From assembly GCA_959600905.1 (NCBI GenBank), contig CAUGNO010000013.1, positions 1 to 45,280 on the forward strand: a stretch of DNA of 45,280 bases, read 5' to 3'. This stretch comes from UMGS1975 sp959600905 (GTDB taxonomy: Bacteria; Bacillota; Clostridia; Christensenellales; QAND01). The stretch's first letter is position 1. Every line of letters starts with the position of its first letter. Below, piece by piece: positions 23,759 through 31,770 of this stretch. The notes beneath the pieces are model-generated. The model saw nothing but the letters and a program-made list of their open reading frames with translations, did no database searches and was not told where the DNA came from. The position numbers and the translations under genes are program-made.

Positions 23759-24067
23759 TTATAGGCTAAATGGGTTTGGTTTGCGTTCCGAATGCTCCTT
23801 TTTTGGAAAAATTAGCGAAATCTCCAGGGCAGTATAAGCAAAGGATTCCACAAAATCCCTAGGGAAGAACGAAACCATGTGAAACTGTTCCATATCCCGC
23901 TTATGTTTGCCCAATACCACCGGTACGGCAACATCGAAATGCCGGCAGGCCTCTATGAGCCCTTCTGAGAGCGCCTGGCTAGGAGGGCAGGCAAAGACGC
24001 AGTCCCGAACGATTTTATCCTTTTTCTTAAGCTTGGCCCATAAGCGGATTTCCTGGTTATTTTGCAA
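23759..24067 (-). CDS. Small conserved-looking protein of unknown function
   Basis: A 102-residue protein I cannot assign to a named family. It begins (M)-Q-N-N-Q-E-I-R-L-W-A-K-L and contains R-D-C-V-F, a central helix A-L-S-E-G-L-I-E-A-C-R-H-F-D, and P-V-V-L-G-K-H-K-R-D-M-E-Q-F; no signal peptide or membrane segment is seen. Evidence that it is real: TTG start at 24067 with GGAG eight bases upstream, a minus-strand promoter (24095-24129 region) and a shared terminator. The style resembles short uncharacterised Firmicutes proteins of similar length, but I can state no function. Confidence 0.7.
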   Translation of the reverse strand: MQNNQEIRLWAKLKKKDKIVRDCVFACPPSQALSEGLIEACRHFDVAVPVVLGKHKRDMEQFHMVSFFPRDFVESFAYTALEISLIFPKKEHSERKPNPFSL

Positions 24068-24099
24068 GAAAAAAACTCCTTTATTGGAAAATCTATTAT

Positions 24100-24129
24100 A
24101 TTATATAGGGTAGCAACAGAGAATGTAAA
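24100..24129 (-). promoter_or_regulatory. Minus-strand promoter of the small unknown gene
   Basis: On the minus strand TTTACA (24129-24124) and TATAAT (24105-24100) are 18 bases apart; a second TATAAT overlaps at 24100-24095. The same AT-rich stretch lies upstream of the divergent chromate-transporter gene. Confidence 0.6.
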
Positions 24130-24150
24130 GAAAAGGGAACGGGGATTGTA

Positions 24151-24711
24151 ATGGAAACACAAAAGAAAAGCCTATGGCAGCTGTTTATCCGCACATTCAA
24201 AATCGGCGCACTGACGTGGGGCGGCGGGTATGTGATTATTCCGCTGCTAAAAACGGAATTTGCGGATAAATGCCGCTATATAGAGGAAAGCGAAATCATA
24301 GATATGGTGGCCGTATCACAGTCCCTGCCCGGTGTAATCAGCGTAAACTGCTGCTTGATGGTGGGATACAGAGTACGAGGAGCCTGGGGAGCGCTGGTTG
24401 CAGCGATGGGCGTTATATTGCCATCTATGATAACGTTGAGTTTTGTAACATATTTTTATTCAATGTTTCGAGACAACACCTATGTGGCGGCGGCGCTTAA
24501 TGGGGTTAGAGCTTGTGTGGTTGGGCTAATGTTGGATGCTGTATTACGCATGCAGAGGCAATCGGTTAGCGGGGTCGTTCCCTGGGTGGTGCTGGGAATC
24601 GCTTTTGTCTGCTCCTTTCAGTTCAATGTAAACGGCATTCTGTTGATTTTGTCTGCCGGGCTCATTGGAGCAGTATGGGGCGTAAAAATGCTGAAAGGAA
24701 AGGAGGCGTAG
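24151..24711 (+). CDS. Chromate transporter family protein, short form, first of pair
   Basis: A 186-residue integral membrane protein of the CHR family, half the size of classical ChrA. F-K-I-G-A-L-T-W-G-G-G-Y-V-I-I-P-L and the later V-S-Q-S-L-P-G-V-I-S-V-N match the family repeat, followed by four or five further hydrophobic segments. Short CHR proteins are usually encoded in pairs that assemble into a full transporter; the true substrate in anaerobes is often unclear. It is followed after four bases by its partner. Confidence 0.9.
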   Translation: METQKKSLWQLFIRTFKIGALTWGGGYVIIPLLKTEFADKCRYIEESEIIDMVAVSQSLPGVISVNCCLMVGYRVRGAWGALVAAMGVILPSMITLSFVTYFYSMFRDNTYVAAALNGVRACVVGLMLDAVLRMQRQSVSGVVPWVVLGIAFVCSFQFNVNGILLILSAGLIGAVWGVKMLKGKEA

Positions 24712-24715
24712 CACA

Positions 24716-25300
24716 ATGGCTGAGCTATGGCAGCTGTTTATAACGTTTTTAAAAATCGGCGCGTTTACCTTTGGCGGCGGCTATGCGATGATTCCACTGA
24801 TTACCAATGCCGTAATGCAGCATCAGTGGCTGGGCGTACAGGAGATCACAGACATAGTAGCGATTTCTCAAATGACGCCGGGCCCGCTTGCCATCAACGC
24901 AGCAACCTTTACGGGCATCAAGGTCAGCGGGCTGGTTGGCGGGCTGGTAGCGACGGCGGCGGTGTCGCTGCCATGCATCTGCATTACGATGGTAGTCAGC
25001 AAATATTTTTTCCAGTTTCAGCATAATCAAAGAGTGCGCGGTACGCTGTATATGATTCGCCCTGTTGTGGTGGGGATGATCTTTGCTGCTACGATCACCA
25101 TTGCTTTTACTGCTTTTTTTTCCTTGCAAGGAACCATGGGAATCATGGAATTGGGACAGATTCAAAGGGTTTCTTATGTATCAATAGGCATTGCGGTGCT
25201 GAGCTTTTGGTGGATACACTGCAAAAATAAATCGCCCATTGCCATGATTGGGATCAGCGCAGCACTAGGCATTGTGGGTATGCTCATTGGTTTAGAATGA
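24716..25300 (+). CDS. Chromate transporter family protein, short form, second of pair
   Basis: A 194-residue membrane protein homologous to its neighbour: F-L-K-I-G-A-F-T-F-G-G-G-Y-A-M-I-P-L near the start and I-S-Q-M-T-P-G-P-L-A-I-N-A-A-T-F-T-G in the family position, which here is closer to the classical motif than in the first protein. AAAGGAGG precedes the ATG. The two probably form a heterodimer with opposite membrane orientation, as described for other short CHR pairs. Confidence 0.9.
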   Translation: MAELWQLFITFLKIGAFTFGGGYAMIPLITNAVMQHQWLGVQEITDIVAISQMTPGPLAINAATFTGIKVSGLVGGLVATAAVSLPCICITMVVSKYFFQFQHNQRVRGTLYMIRPVVVGMIFAATITIAFTAFFSLQGTMGIMELGQIQRVSYVSIGIAVLSFWWIHCKNKSPIAMIGISAALGIVGMLIGLE

Positions 25301-25313
25301 TGAACAAAAGGTC

Positions 25314-25341
25314 TTGTGTTCTGGCCTTGTAATGATATAAT
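25314..25341 (+). promoter_or_regulatory. Extended -10 promoter of rex
   Basis: TATAAT at 25336-25341 is preceded by TGA, giving TGnTATAAT (extended -10); a weaker -35, TTGTGT, lies at 25314-25319, spacer 16. The promoter lies inside the longest open frame of rex, which supports the shorter start at 25382. Confidence 0.75.
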
Positions 25342-25343
25342 GG

Positions 25344-25361
25344 TTGTGAAAAAACTCTCAA
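25344..25361 (+). promoter_or_regulatory. Rex operator (autoregulatory)
   Basis: TTGTGAAAAAACTCTCAA agrees with the Rex consensus TTGTGAAWWWWTTCACAA at 16 of 18 positions; the first half-site is perfect and the mismatches are in the second half. It begins two bases after the -10 of the rex promoter, so bound Rex would block transcription. Rex binds DNA when the NADH/NAD+ ratio is low and leaves when NADH rises. Confidence 0.82.
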
Positions 25362-25381
25362 CTGAAAATGGAGGAGCTCTT

Positions 25382-26005
25382 TTGCCGGAAAAGTACGTTT
25401 CAGAGACAGTCGTTCGCAGGCTGCCAAAATATTATCGAAAGCTGCTGGAATTGGAAAAAAGAGGGGTAGAGCGCATTTCCTCTCAGGAACTGAGCCAGGA
25501 AATGGGGCTTAATGCCTCTCAGATACGAAGAGATTTTAATTGTTTTGGCGGCTTTGGCCAACAGGGATATGGCTACCAGGTTAAAAAGCTTAAAGATGAG
25601 CTAATCAAGATTCTCGGATTGGATCAGACTTATCGTTGCGCGATCGTGGGAAGTGGGAACATCGGTCGTGCGTTGTTGTTATATAAAGGGTTTGAGATGT
25701 TCCAGATGAACGCCATATTTGACGTAAATCCTGAAATCATTGGGACAAAGATGGATGGCGTCGAGGTGCGCAGCATGTTTAATTTTGATGAGTATGTCAA
25801 AAATAACGACATCAATGTGGGCATCATTTGCACCCCGGCCAGCGTAGCGCAAGAGACATGCGATCATTTTGCGCAGCTCGGTATCAAGGCTGTCTGGAAT
25901 TTTGCACCCATCGAGCTTTCTGGCCCCTCTTGGATGAGCATTGAGAACGTACATTTATCCGATAGCTTGTATACTTTGTCGTACCGTGTAAAGCAGGCAA
26001 AATAA
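25382..26005 (+). CDS. rex: Redox-sensing transcriptional repressor Rex
   Basis: A 207-residue repressor. The N-terminal winged helix runs over about residues 1-75 (R-R-L-P-K-Y-Y-R and S-S-Q-E-L-S-x-x-M-G-L-N-A-S-Q-I-R-R-D), and the Rossmann domain begins G90-S-G-N-I-G95 for NAD(H). The C-terminal swap helix, with Y-T-L-S-Y-R, is present. I take TTG 25382 (M-P-E-K-Y-V-S), seven bases after GGAGG (25370-25374); the longer frame from 25316 would include the promoter and operator. Rex normally controls fermentation and NADH-recycling genes elsewhere in the genome. Confidence 0.95.
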   Translation: MPEKYVSETVVRRLPKYYRKLLELEKRGVERISSQELSQEMGLNASQIRRDFNCFGGFGQQGYGYQVKKLKDELIKILGLDQTYRCAIVGSGNIGRALLLYKGFEMFQMNAIFDVNPEIIGTKMDGVEVRSMFNFDEYVKNNDINVGIICTPASVAQETCDHFAQLGIKAVWNFAPIELSGPSWMSIENVHLSDSLYTLSYRVKQAK

Positions 26006-26008
26006 TAC

Positions 26009-26037
26009 GTGCAAATATAGCCTATATGCGCTATAAT
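26009..26037 (+). promoter_or_regulatory. Promoter of the VanW pair
   Basis: TATAAT at 26032-26037 with GTGCAA at 26009-26014 as a moderate -35, spacer 17. It lies in the gap between rex and the first VanW-family gene. Confidence 0.6.
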
Positions 26038-26086
26038 TGGACCACCTAGAAGACAAGAGCCAAGCGGGATCTAAAAGGAGTTTAGC

Positions 26087-27610
26087 ATGAAAACATCCAC
26101 ATCACAGCATAAATCGAATAGAGCTTCCAAAGCCACTAGGGCGCTTGTGGCCGTTTTGGCGGTGTTGCTATGCTTGAGCTGTCTATGGCCTTTGTTGGGT
26201 GCCGCAGCAGACGGGCAGGCAGAGCAGATGCTCATTTTGATCGATGATGGAAAAGTAGCGCCTGGTGTAAAGATTGCGGGGGTAGAGGTAGGCGGCCAGA
26301 CGCCTGAGGAGGCGCAGGTAGCAATAGCGCCGACAACACAGGAGATGCTCAACGCAACAACGATGACCATCCAGTATCCTGATTATAGCGACGTTGTGCC
26401 GGTGGCCAATTTTGGCGTACAGGCCGATATGGCTACGGCCCTGAAGAGCATGATGGGCGTTGGACGCGGCGGAAATATGCAGGAACGCCTTGACCAGCGC
26501 GCCGCTGCCGCCCAAGGGCAGATCGATTTGCCGATGGGATATAGCTATGACGAGGCTGTGGTTCGTGAAAAGGCGAAATTATATCTTGACTCCATTTCAC
26601 GCGAGCCGGTATCGGAAACAGCGAATTTTGATCCTTCCTTACCTGAACGCTTTACCTTTACCGAAGGGCACATGGGGTTTCAGCCCGAAGAGCAGCCCTT
26701 TATTGAAAACATTGTAGCCGCCATCCAAACGGGGGCGCTGGCTGGTGTGCAGGCGGTAGGCTCTTCGGTATCCGGCGATGTGCCGGTGGAAAAGGATGTA
26801 CGCGAGCACACAAAGTTGGTGGCAAAATATACAACAAAGGTAAAAAAGAATCCTGCACGCACGCATAATATTATATTGGCAACAGAACGAATCAACGGAA
26901 AGATCGTGCAGCCTGGGGAAACCTTTTCTTGCAACGACACGATTGGGCCGCGTACTGATCCGAATGTATGGAAGGAAGCGCCTGCAATTCAGAATAGGGT
27001 ATCCGTCATGGAGCTGGGCGGTGGCGTATGCCAGGTATCCAGTACGCTGTTCAATGCAGTGGCCCGCGCAGATGCTGAAATGGTGCAATGGGTGCACCAC
27101 AGCATTCCCTCCGATTATGTAACAATTGGCTGTGATGCTACGATCAGCACGGGTGGACCGGATTTCAAATTTAAAAACAATTCGGATTGGCCCATGTACC
27201 TAGTAGGCTATTATGATGAAGAGAAACAGGAATTGACCTTCGAGGTATGGGGTGATCCGCTGCCGGATGGTATGAGCATTGACATCGTAGGCGAACAGAT
27301 TGGCACGGTACCGGCGCCGGCGGGCGTACAATACGTGAGCGATCCTAAGCTGGTCTCCAAAGCGAGAAACGGGAAAAAATCCCAAACGACCAAGATCTGG
27401 TATGATGCCAGCGGAAAAGAGATTAAGCGTGAGATCATCAACAAAAATACGTATCCGGCTGTGGCTGCACGTGTGTTAGCGGGTTCACAGCCATCAAAGA
27501 CGCAAAAGCCGACAGCCCAGCCGACCCAGGCGCCCACGCAAGTGCCGACACAAACACCCACGCAGGCACCGACCCAGCCGCCTGCGCAGCAGCCGAGCGA
27601 CGCTGAATAA
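26087..27610 (+). CDS. VanW family protein with Pro/Thr/Gln-rich tail, first of pair
   Basis: A 507-residue cell-surface protein. A basic start and hydrophobic segment at about residues 19-42 form a signal peptide or anchor. A beta-rich region (G-V-K-I-A-G-V-E-V-G-G-Q-T-P-E-E-A) of the type found before VanW domains (peptidoglycan-binding-4-like) follows, and the VanW domain covers about 255-390 (R-T-H-N-I, G-E-T-F-S-C-N-D-T-I-G-P-R, G-G-G-V-C-Q-V-S-S-T-L-F-N-A). The last 35 residues repeat P-T-Q-A, probably a wall-spanning spacer. VanW is named from vancomycin-resistance clusters but its activity is unknown; no van genes are near. Confidence 0.9.
   Translation: MKTSTSQHKSNRASKATRALVAVLAVLLCLSCLWPLLGAAADGQAEQMLILIDDGKVAPGVKIAGVEVGGQTPEEAQVAIAPTTQEMLNATTMTIQYPDYSDVVPVANFGVQADMATALKSMMGVGRGGNMQERLDQRAAAAQGQIDLPMGYSYDEAVVREKAKLYLDSISREPVSETANFDPSLPERFTFTEGHMGFQPEEQPFIENIVAAIQTGALAGVQAVGSSVSGDVPVEKDVREHTKLVAKYTTKVKKNPARTHNIILATERINGKIVQPGETFSCNDTIGPRTDPNVWKEAPAIQNRVSVMELGGGVCQVSSTLFNAVARADAEMVQWVHHSIPSDYVTIGCDATISTGGPDFKFKNNSDWPMYLVGYYDEEKQELTFEVWGDPLPDGMSIDIVGEQIGTVPAPAGVQYVSDPKLVSKARNGKKSQTTKIWYDASGKEIKREIINKNTYPAVAARVLAGSQPSKTQKPTAQPTQAPTQVPTQTPTQAPTQPPAQQPSDAE
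27505..27600 (+). repeat. Low-complexity proline/threonine/glutamine codon repeat
   Basis: Degenerate repeats of codons for P-T-Q-A/V/T within the 3' end of the first VanW gene. Such tracts can change length by slippage; the repeat is imperfect at the DNA level. Confidence 0.7.
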
Positions 27611-27627
27611 AGAGGGGAAATAGGTGG

Positions 27628-29118
27628 ATGACAAATAGCCGAGCACAGCTACATAGGCCCGTTAGGCCAAAACGACATGTGAATAAGCGTAGAATGATGA
27701 TGGCAGCGGCCGTGGTCATTCTAGCGGCATGCATAGTCATCGGCCTTGGGTTTGCAATGGGGTGGATTGGGGCCGACCGCTCGGAATTTGAAGTGATTTT
27801 TGATGGCGGCACCATTACGGGTAATATCACCATCAATGGCATCAGCGTAACCAATTTAACGCCGGAACAAGCAAAGCTGGCACTGAGCCAAGAGGCCCAG
27901 GACCAGGAAGGTGAATTTCTCATCACGCTGACATTTGCCGGCCGGGAAGAGAAAGTAAAGGCCAGCTTGTTTGGCGTGAAGCCCAATGTGGATGAAACCA
28001 TCCGCCAGGCGATGTTGTTGACGCGTACAGGCAGCATCCATGATCGCAGAGAAGCGGCGGGCAATACGGAGCCAACGGCGTTTAATCTTGAGGTATCTTA
28101 CGATGATGCAACGCTGGAAGATACCATTCGAAGCGCAATACCTCAGATTAACTTTGCCCCGATTGAGCCGCATGTAGAGATAAATACGGCCATTAACGGG
28201 TCGTTTGAGTTTGTGGAGGGACAGCCGGGCATTACGGTAAACGAGGAAGAATTCGTAAAGCTGGTAGCAGAGGCTGTGCGTTCTGAAAACTTTACGGGTA
28301 CCATTGAGGTGCCGGGAGAGATCCTGCAACCCACCTATACGATGGATCAGATCAAAGCCAACACAGTAAAGATTTCCTCGGCGACCACATCGTTTGCCAA
28401 CTCGTCCTCGGATTCCCGTGTGTTTAATATTAAAAAGATGTGCGGGCTGCTGTCTGGAAGCACCATCAAGCCAGGGGAAACGTATTCGGTGAACGATACA
28501 GCGGGCCCCCGTACAGTGGAAAATGGATGGCAGAAAGCAAAGGGCATTGAAAATGGCGTGTATACAGACCAGGCAGGTGGCGGCATTTGCCAGGTATCAA
28601 CAACGCTGTACAATGCGTTGCTGAAAGCGGATGTAGAGATTGTTTCGCGTAGGCCGCACAGCATCCCCGCCAGCTATGTAAAGCATGCGCTGGACGCAAT
28701 GATTACCACGGGCGGTTCGGATTTGAAGTTTAAAAACACGACGGATTGGCCGATGTTTTTGCTGCTGTATGTCGACGAGGAAAAGAAGACGGTAACAGCG
28801 GAGGTATATGGTACGCCATTGGCGGACGGTATGACCATCAAACTGGAAAGTGTGGATGTGGAGATTACGCCGTTTGATCCCACGCCCGTTGTGGTAACGG
28901 ATCCGGATCTGGTGCGCAAAGGCCGGAACCGTATCGTTGCGGAGGCCTGGAAAGTGTATTATGATAAGGATGGAAAGGAAATCAAGCGTGTAAAGGCCAA
29001 TACCAGCACCTATGCTGCGAGCAGGCCGCATGTTTTGCAATCCTCCATTACCCCCAGCCCTACAAAGACGGTAGAGCTGGAACCCACGCCAACACCGGAG
29101 GAAGATTCAGAGGAATAA
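27628..29118 (+). CDS. VanW family protein, second of pair
   Basis: A 496-residue paralogue of the preceding protein, with a membrane anchor at about residues 23-45, a G-N-I-T-I-N-G-I-S-V-x-N-L-T-P-E-Q-A segment and a VanW domain around 270-390 (G-E-T-Y-S-V-N-D-T-A-G-P-R, G-G-G-I-C-Q-V-S-T-T-L-Y-N-A, T-T-G-G-S-D-L-K-F-K-N). It ends in a short acidic, proline-rich tail. It starts 17 bases after the first gene, with GAGGGG upstream, and a terminator follows. The pair looks like an old duplication with different tails. Confidence 0.9.
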   Translation: MTNSRAQLHRPVRPKRHVNKRRMMMAAAVVILAACIVIGLGFAMGWIGADRSEFEVIFDGGTITGNITINGISVTNLTPEQAKLALSQEAQDQEGEFLITLTFAGREEKVKASLFGVKPNVDETIRQAMLLTRTGSIHDRREAAGNTEPTAFNLEVSYDDATLEDTIRSAIPQINFAPIEPHVEINTAINGSFEFVEGQPGITVNEEEFVKLVAEAVRSENFTGTIEVPGEILQPTYTMDQIKANTVKISSATTSFANSSSDSRVFNIKKMCGLLSGSTIKPGETYSVNDTAGPRTVENGWQKAKGIENGVYTDQAGGGICQVSTTLYNALLKADVEIVSRRPHSIPASYVKHALDAMITTGGSDLKFKNTTDWPMFLLLYVDEEKKTVTAEVYGTPLADGMTIKLESVDVEITPFDPTPVVVTDPDLVRKGRNRIVAEAWKVYYDKDGKEIKRVKANTSTYAASRPHVLQSSITPSPTKTVELEPTPTPEEDSEE

Positions 29119-29148
29119 AGGAAGGCTTATAAAAGCCTTCCTTTTTAT
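29118..29148 (+). terminator. Terminator of the VanW pair
   Basis: AAGGAAGGCTT, loop, AAGCCTTCCTTT (29133-29144) followed by TT. Strong stem with U-run. Confidence 0.92.
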
Positions 29149-29179
29149 TGTGTTTTGCGAAAGCTTTGCGCGGGTTTCA

Positions 29180-29208
29180 TTGACGGTCATGGGTAGGAAT
29201 GATATATT
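29180..29208 (+). promoter_or_regulatory. Promoter of the Lrp-aminotransferase-HAD unit
   Basis: TTGACG at 29180-29185 and TATATT at 29203-29208, spacer 17, with TGA directly before the -10 (extended -10). It is the only strong promoter I see before the 11-kb gene set that ends at about 40408. Confidence 0.75.
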
Positions 29209-29247
29209 TGAAATAGATTTCTTTTGTAGAGTTAGGAGCCGAGTCAA

Positions 29248-29742
29248 ATGAGCGAATTGCGGATATCCATTCTAGAGATCCTGGAGCAGGATTCTAGGAC
29301 GACCCCTCACGAGATGGCCATGCAGCTAGGCACAACGGAAAAATCTGTGCGCGATGAGATCGCGGCCATGGAGCAGGAGGGGATTATCCTAAAATACAAT
29401 ACCATCATCAACAGCGAAAAAGTGGATCATGATAAGCGTGTATTGGCGCTGATCGAGGTGCGCGTAACGCCGCAGAGGGATCTAGGCTTTGAAGGCGTTG
29501 CAGAAAGAATCTATCGCTTTGAGGAAGTCCATTCCGTCTATTTGATGAGCGGCGGATACGACATCATGGTGCTGATGGAGGGAGAAAGCCTGCGGGAGGT
29601 TGCCTTATTTGTGGCACAGAAGCTTTCCAGCATAGACGGCGTTATCAGCACGGCAACACACTTTGTATTGAAAAAATATAAGGACCAGGGGGTTATCTTT
29701 GGACAGAAAAAAGAAGATCTCCGATTGAAGGTGACGCCATGA
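29248..29742 (+). CDS. Lrp/AsnC family transcriptional regulator
   Basis: A 164-residue regulator. The N-terminal helix-turn-helix (about 1-55, with T-T-P-H-E-M-A-M-Q-L-G-T-T-E-K-S-V-R) is followed by an Lrp-type RAM effector domain (A-L-I-E-V-R-V and S-G-G-Y-D-I-M-V-L). Such proteins sense amino acids and often control a neighbouring amino-acid enzyme. The stop overlaps the aminotransferase start by four bases, so that enzyme is the likely target or at least co-regulated. Confidence 0.92.
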   Translation: MSELRISILEILEQDSRTTPHEMAMQLGTTEKSVRDEIAAMEQEGIILKYNTIINSEKVDHDKRVLALIEVRVTPQRDLGFEGVAERIYRFEEVHSVYLMSGGYDIMVLMEGESLREVALFVAQKLSSIDGVISTATHFVLKKYKDQGVIFGQKKEDLRLKVTP

Positions 29743-30911
29743 ATGTGGAAGAAAAGGTAGCGACACATATTCGGAATATGCCGCCTAGCGGTATCCGAAA
29801 ATTTTTTGATATTGTCAGCGAGATGAAAGATGCCATCTCTCTTTCTGTTGGCGAGCCGGATTTTACCACGCCATGGCATATTTCGGAAAGCGCTATTTAT
29901 GCTATAGAACATGGCTATACACATTACTCTTCCAATGCAGGGGTATTGGAGTTAAGAGAACTGATTTGTCAATATTACCAGACCAGATATGGCGTCGGCT
30001 ATGCCCCGGAAGATTGCATTGTGACAGTAGGGGCCAGCGAGGCGATAGACCTGGCGCTGCGTGCGATCTTGGAGCCGGGCGATGAGGTGATCGTGCCGGC
30101 CCCATCCTATGTATCCTATTCGCCCGGGGTTATGATGAGCGGCGGTATACCAATTGCAGCGCCTACCAAGGCGGAGCATGCCTGCAAAATTACGCCGGAA
30201 ACCATTGAAAGCCTGATTACACCGAAGACAAAGGCTATCATCATCCCGTATCCCAACAACCCAACGGGTGCAATTTTAACAAAATCTGAGCTGGAGCATA
30301 TTGCACGGGTACTGGAGAAAACAGAGGTTCTCGTGATTTCTGACGAAATATATTCGGAATTGACCTATGGGCGCCGGCATGTCAGCATTGCATCCATCCC
30401 AAGCATGAAGGAGCGTACCATTGTCATCAACGGCTTTAGCAAGGCTTTTGCGATGACGGGATGGCGGCTGGGCTATATTTTGGCGGATCGGCGTCTGGTA
30501 AAGCAGATGCTCAAGATCCATCAATATGTGATCATGTGTGCGTCCTCTATGAGCCAGTACGCTGGCATAGAGGCGTTGAAAAAAGGTTTATCGGATGATT
30601 TTTCGGCGGTGGAAAAGATGGTAAGGGAATACGACCGCCGCAGAAAATATGTTTTGGCCCGTTTACGGGCAATGGGACTGCCCTGCTTTGAGCCGGAGGG
30701 CGCATTCTATGCGTTTCCGGAGATTAAGGGAACTGGACTGACAAGCGAGGAATTTTGTACCCGCTTGTTGCGAGAAAAGAGTGTAGCGATGGTGCCTGGC
30801 CCTGCATTTGGGGAATCGGGAGAGGGCTATGTGCGCTTATCCTATGCCACAGCCATGGATCAGATCAAGATTGCGTTGGATCGCATGGAGGAGTTTGTCC
30901 ATTCGATATAA
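29739..30911 (+). CDS. PLP-dependent aminotransferase, class I/II
   Basis: A 390-residue fold-type I aminotransferase. V-G-E-P-D-F near residue 38, Y-P-N-N-P-T-G at 170-176, S-D-E-I-Y around 201 and the PLP lysine K235 in S-K-A-F-A-M-T-G-W-R-L-G-Y are all present, with a C-terminal R-L-S-Y for the substrate carboxylate. The type is close to PatA/aromatic or aspartate aminotransferases; exact substrate unknown. It is coupled to the Lrp gene (ATGA) and only 18 bases from the first HAD gene. Confidence 0.93.
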   Translation: MNVEEKVATHIRNMPPSGIRKFFDIVSEMKDAISLSVGEPDFTTPWHISESAIYAIEHGYTHYSSNAGVLELRELICQYYQTRYGVGYAPEDCIVTVGASEAIDLALRAILEPGDEVIVPAPSYVSYSPGVMMSGGIPIAAPTKAEHACKITPETIESLITPKTKAIIIPYPNNPTGAILTKSELEHIARVLEKTEVLVISDEIYSELTYGRRHVSIASIPSMKERTIVINGFSKAFAMTGWRLGYILADRRLVKQMLKIHQYVIMCASSMSQYAGIEALKKGLSDDFSAVEKMVREYDRRRKYVLARLRAMGLPCFEPEGAFYAFPEIKGTGLTSEEFCTRLLREKSVAMVPGPAFGESGEGYVRLSYATAMDQIKIALDRMEEFVHSI

Positions 30912-30929
30912 TTGTGAGGGGGGATTTGT

Positions 30930-31760
30930 ATGGCGGAGATTAAGCTGATCGCTACGGATTTGGACGGTACGTTTCTCAAGGGTGGGCATACGCCGCATCC
31001 GGAGAACATCAAGGCCGTACGGGCCTGCCAGGAAGCGGGGATTAGAGTATGCGCTTGTACGGGGCGAAACTGGGCGGAATGCAGAAAAATTGTGGAAGAG
31101 GTCGGGTTTGACGACTTTTGTGCGGTAAACAACGGCGCGGCCATCGTGGAGGTAAAAACGGGAGAGCTTCGCTATCGAAACCGATTTGATCCAGAGGCCA
31201 TTGCAGGTTTAGTGGATGTGATGCTGTCCTACCCGAATGTAAAGTTTGGGCTTACAGGCCTGGAGAGTACTGGCGTGCTTAGGGGCCATATGGAGGATTG
31301 GTTTGAAAGCGCACCAAAGGAGCTTTTGGATGAGCTGTACCATCTGACAGAATATGATACCAAAGAAGAATTGGTAGAGGCATGCAAAGAGGATGTGGAA
31401 CGCATCAACTGCCGTTTGCCGTTCTTAGAGCATTTTGAGCAGGTCCGCGATGCCATGCGCAATTATACGGATTTGGAAATTATGCAGTCTACGGACGGAT
31501 ATTTGGAAATAGGCGCTAAGGACGGCACAAAAGCGGAGGCGCTGACAGTGCTGACGGATATTTACAATGTAAAACCGGAAAACGTAATGGCCCTAGGCGA
31601 TAATTACAACGATCTTTATATGCTGGCATGGGCTGGCACTGGCGTAGCAATGGGCAATGCAGACCAGCGTTTGAAGGATTTGGCGGACTATGTGACGGAT
31701 ACCAACGTAAACGCCGGTGTGGCGAAAGCGATTTATGAGATTGCGCTACAAAGAGCATAA
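30930..31760 (+). CDS. Cof-type HAD-IIB hydrolase, array member 1
   Basis: A 276-residue haloacid-dehalogenase-type phosphatase. Nucleophile D10 and acid/base D12 are in T-D-L-D-G-T-F-L, motif II is C-T-G-R-N-W (T44), the motif III lysine is in D-G-T-K-A-E-A-L, and motif IV is G-D-N-Y-N-D. The middle, about residues 85-185, is the C2B cap that sets substrate choice; family members remove phosphate from sugar phosphates, nucleotides or cofactor intermediates. The exact substrate is unknown. GAGGGGGG precedes the ATG, 18 bases after the aminotransferase. Confidence 0.93.
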   Translation: MAEIKLIATDLDGTFLKGGHTPHPENIKAVRACQEAGIRVCACTGRNWAECRKIVEEVGFDDFCAVNNGAAIVEVKTGELRYRNRFDPEAIAGLVDVMLSYPNVKFGLTGLESTGVLRGHMEDWFESAPKELLDELYHLTEYDTKEELVEACKEDVERINCRLPFLEHFEQVRDAMRNYTDLEIMQSTDGYLEIGAKDGTKAEALTVLTDIYNVKPENVMALGDNYNDLYMLAWAGTGVAMGNADQRLKDLADYVTDTNVNAGVAKAIYEIALQRA

Positions 31761-31770
31761 AGGGAAGGAA

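Noticed and set aside
25316..25381. N-terminal extension of Rex
   Set aside because: It would contain the promoter and operator; the family start M-P-x-K is at 25382 with a strong Shine-Dalgarno.
26087..29118. VanW pair as a vancomycin-resistance cluster
   Set aside because: No vanA/B-type ligase, vanH, vanX or two-component system is nearby; VanW-domain proteins are widespread in Clostridia.
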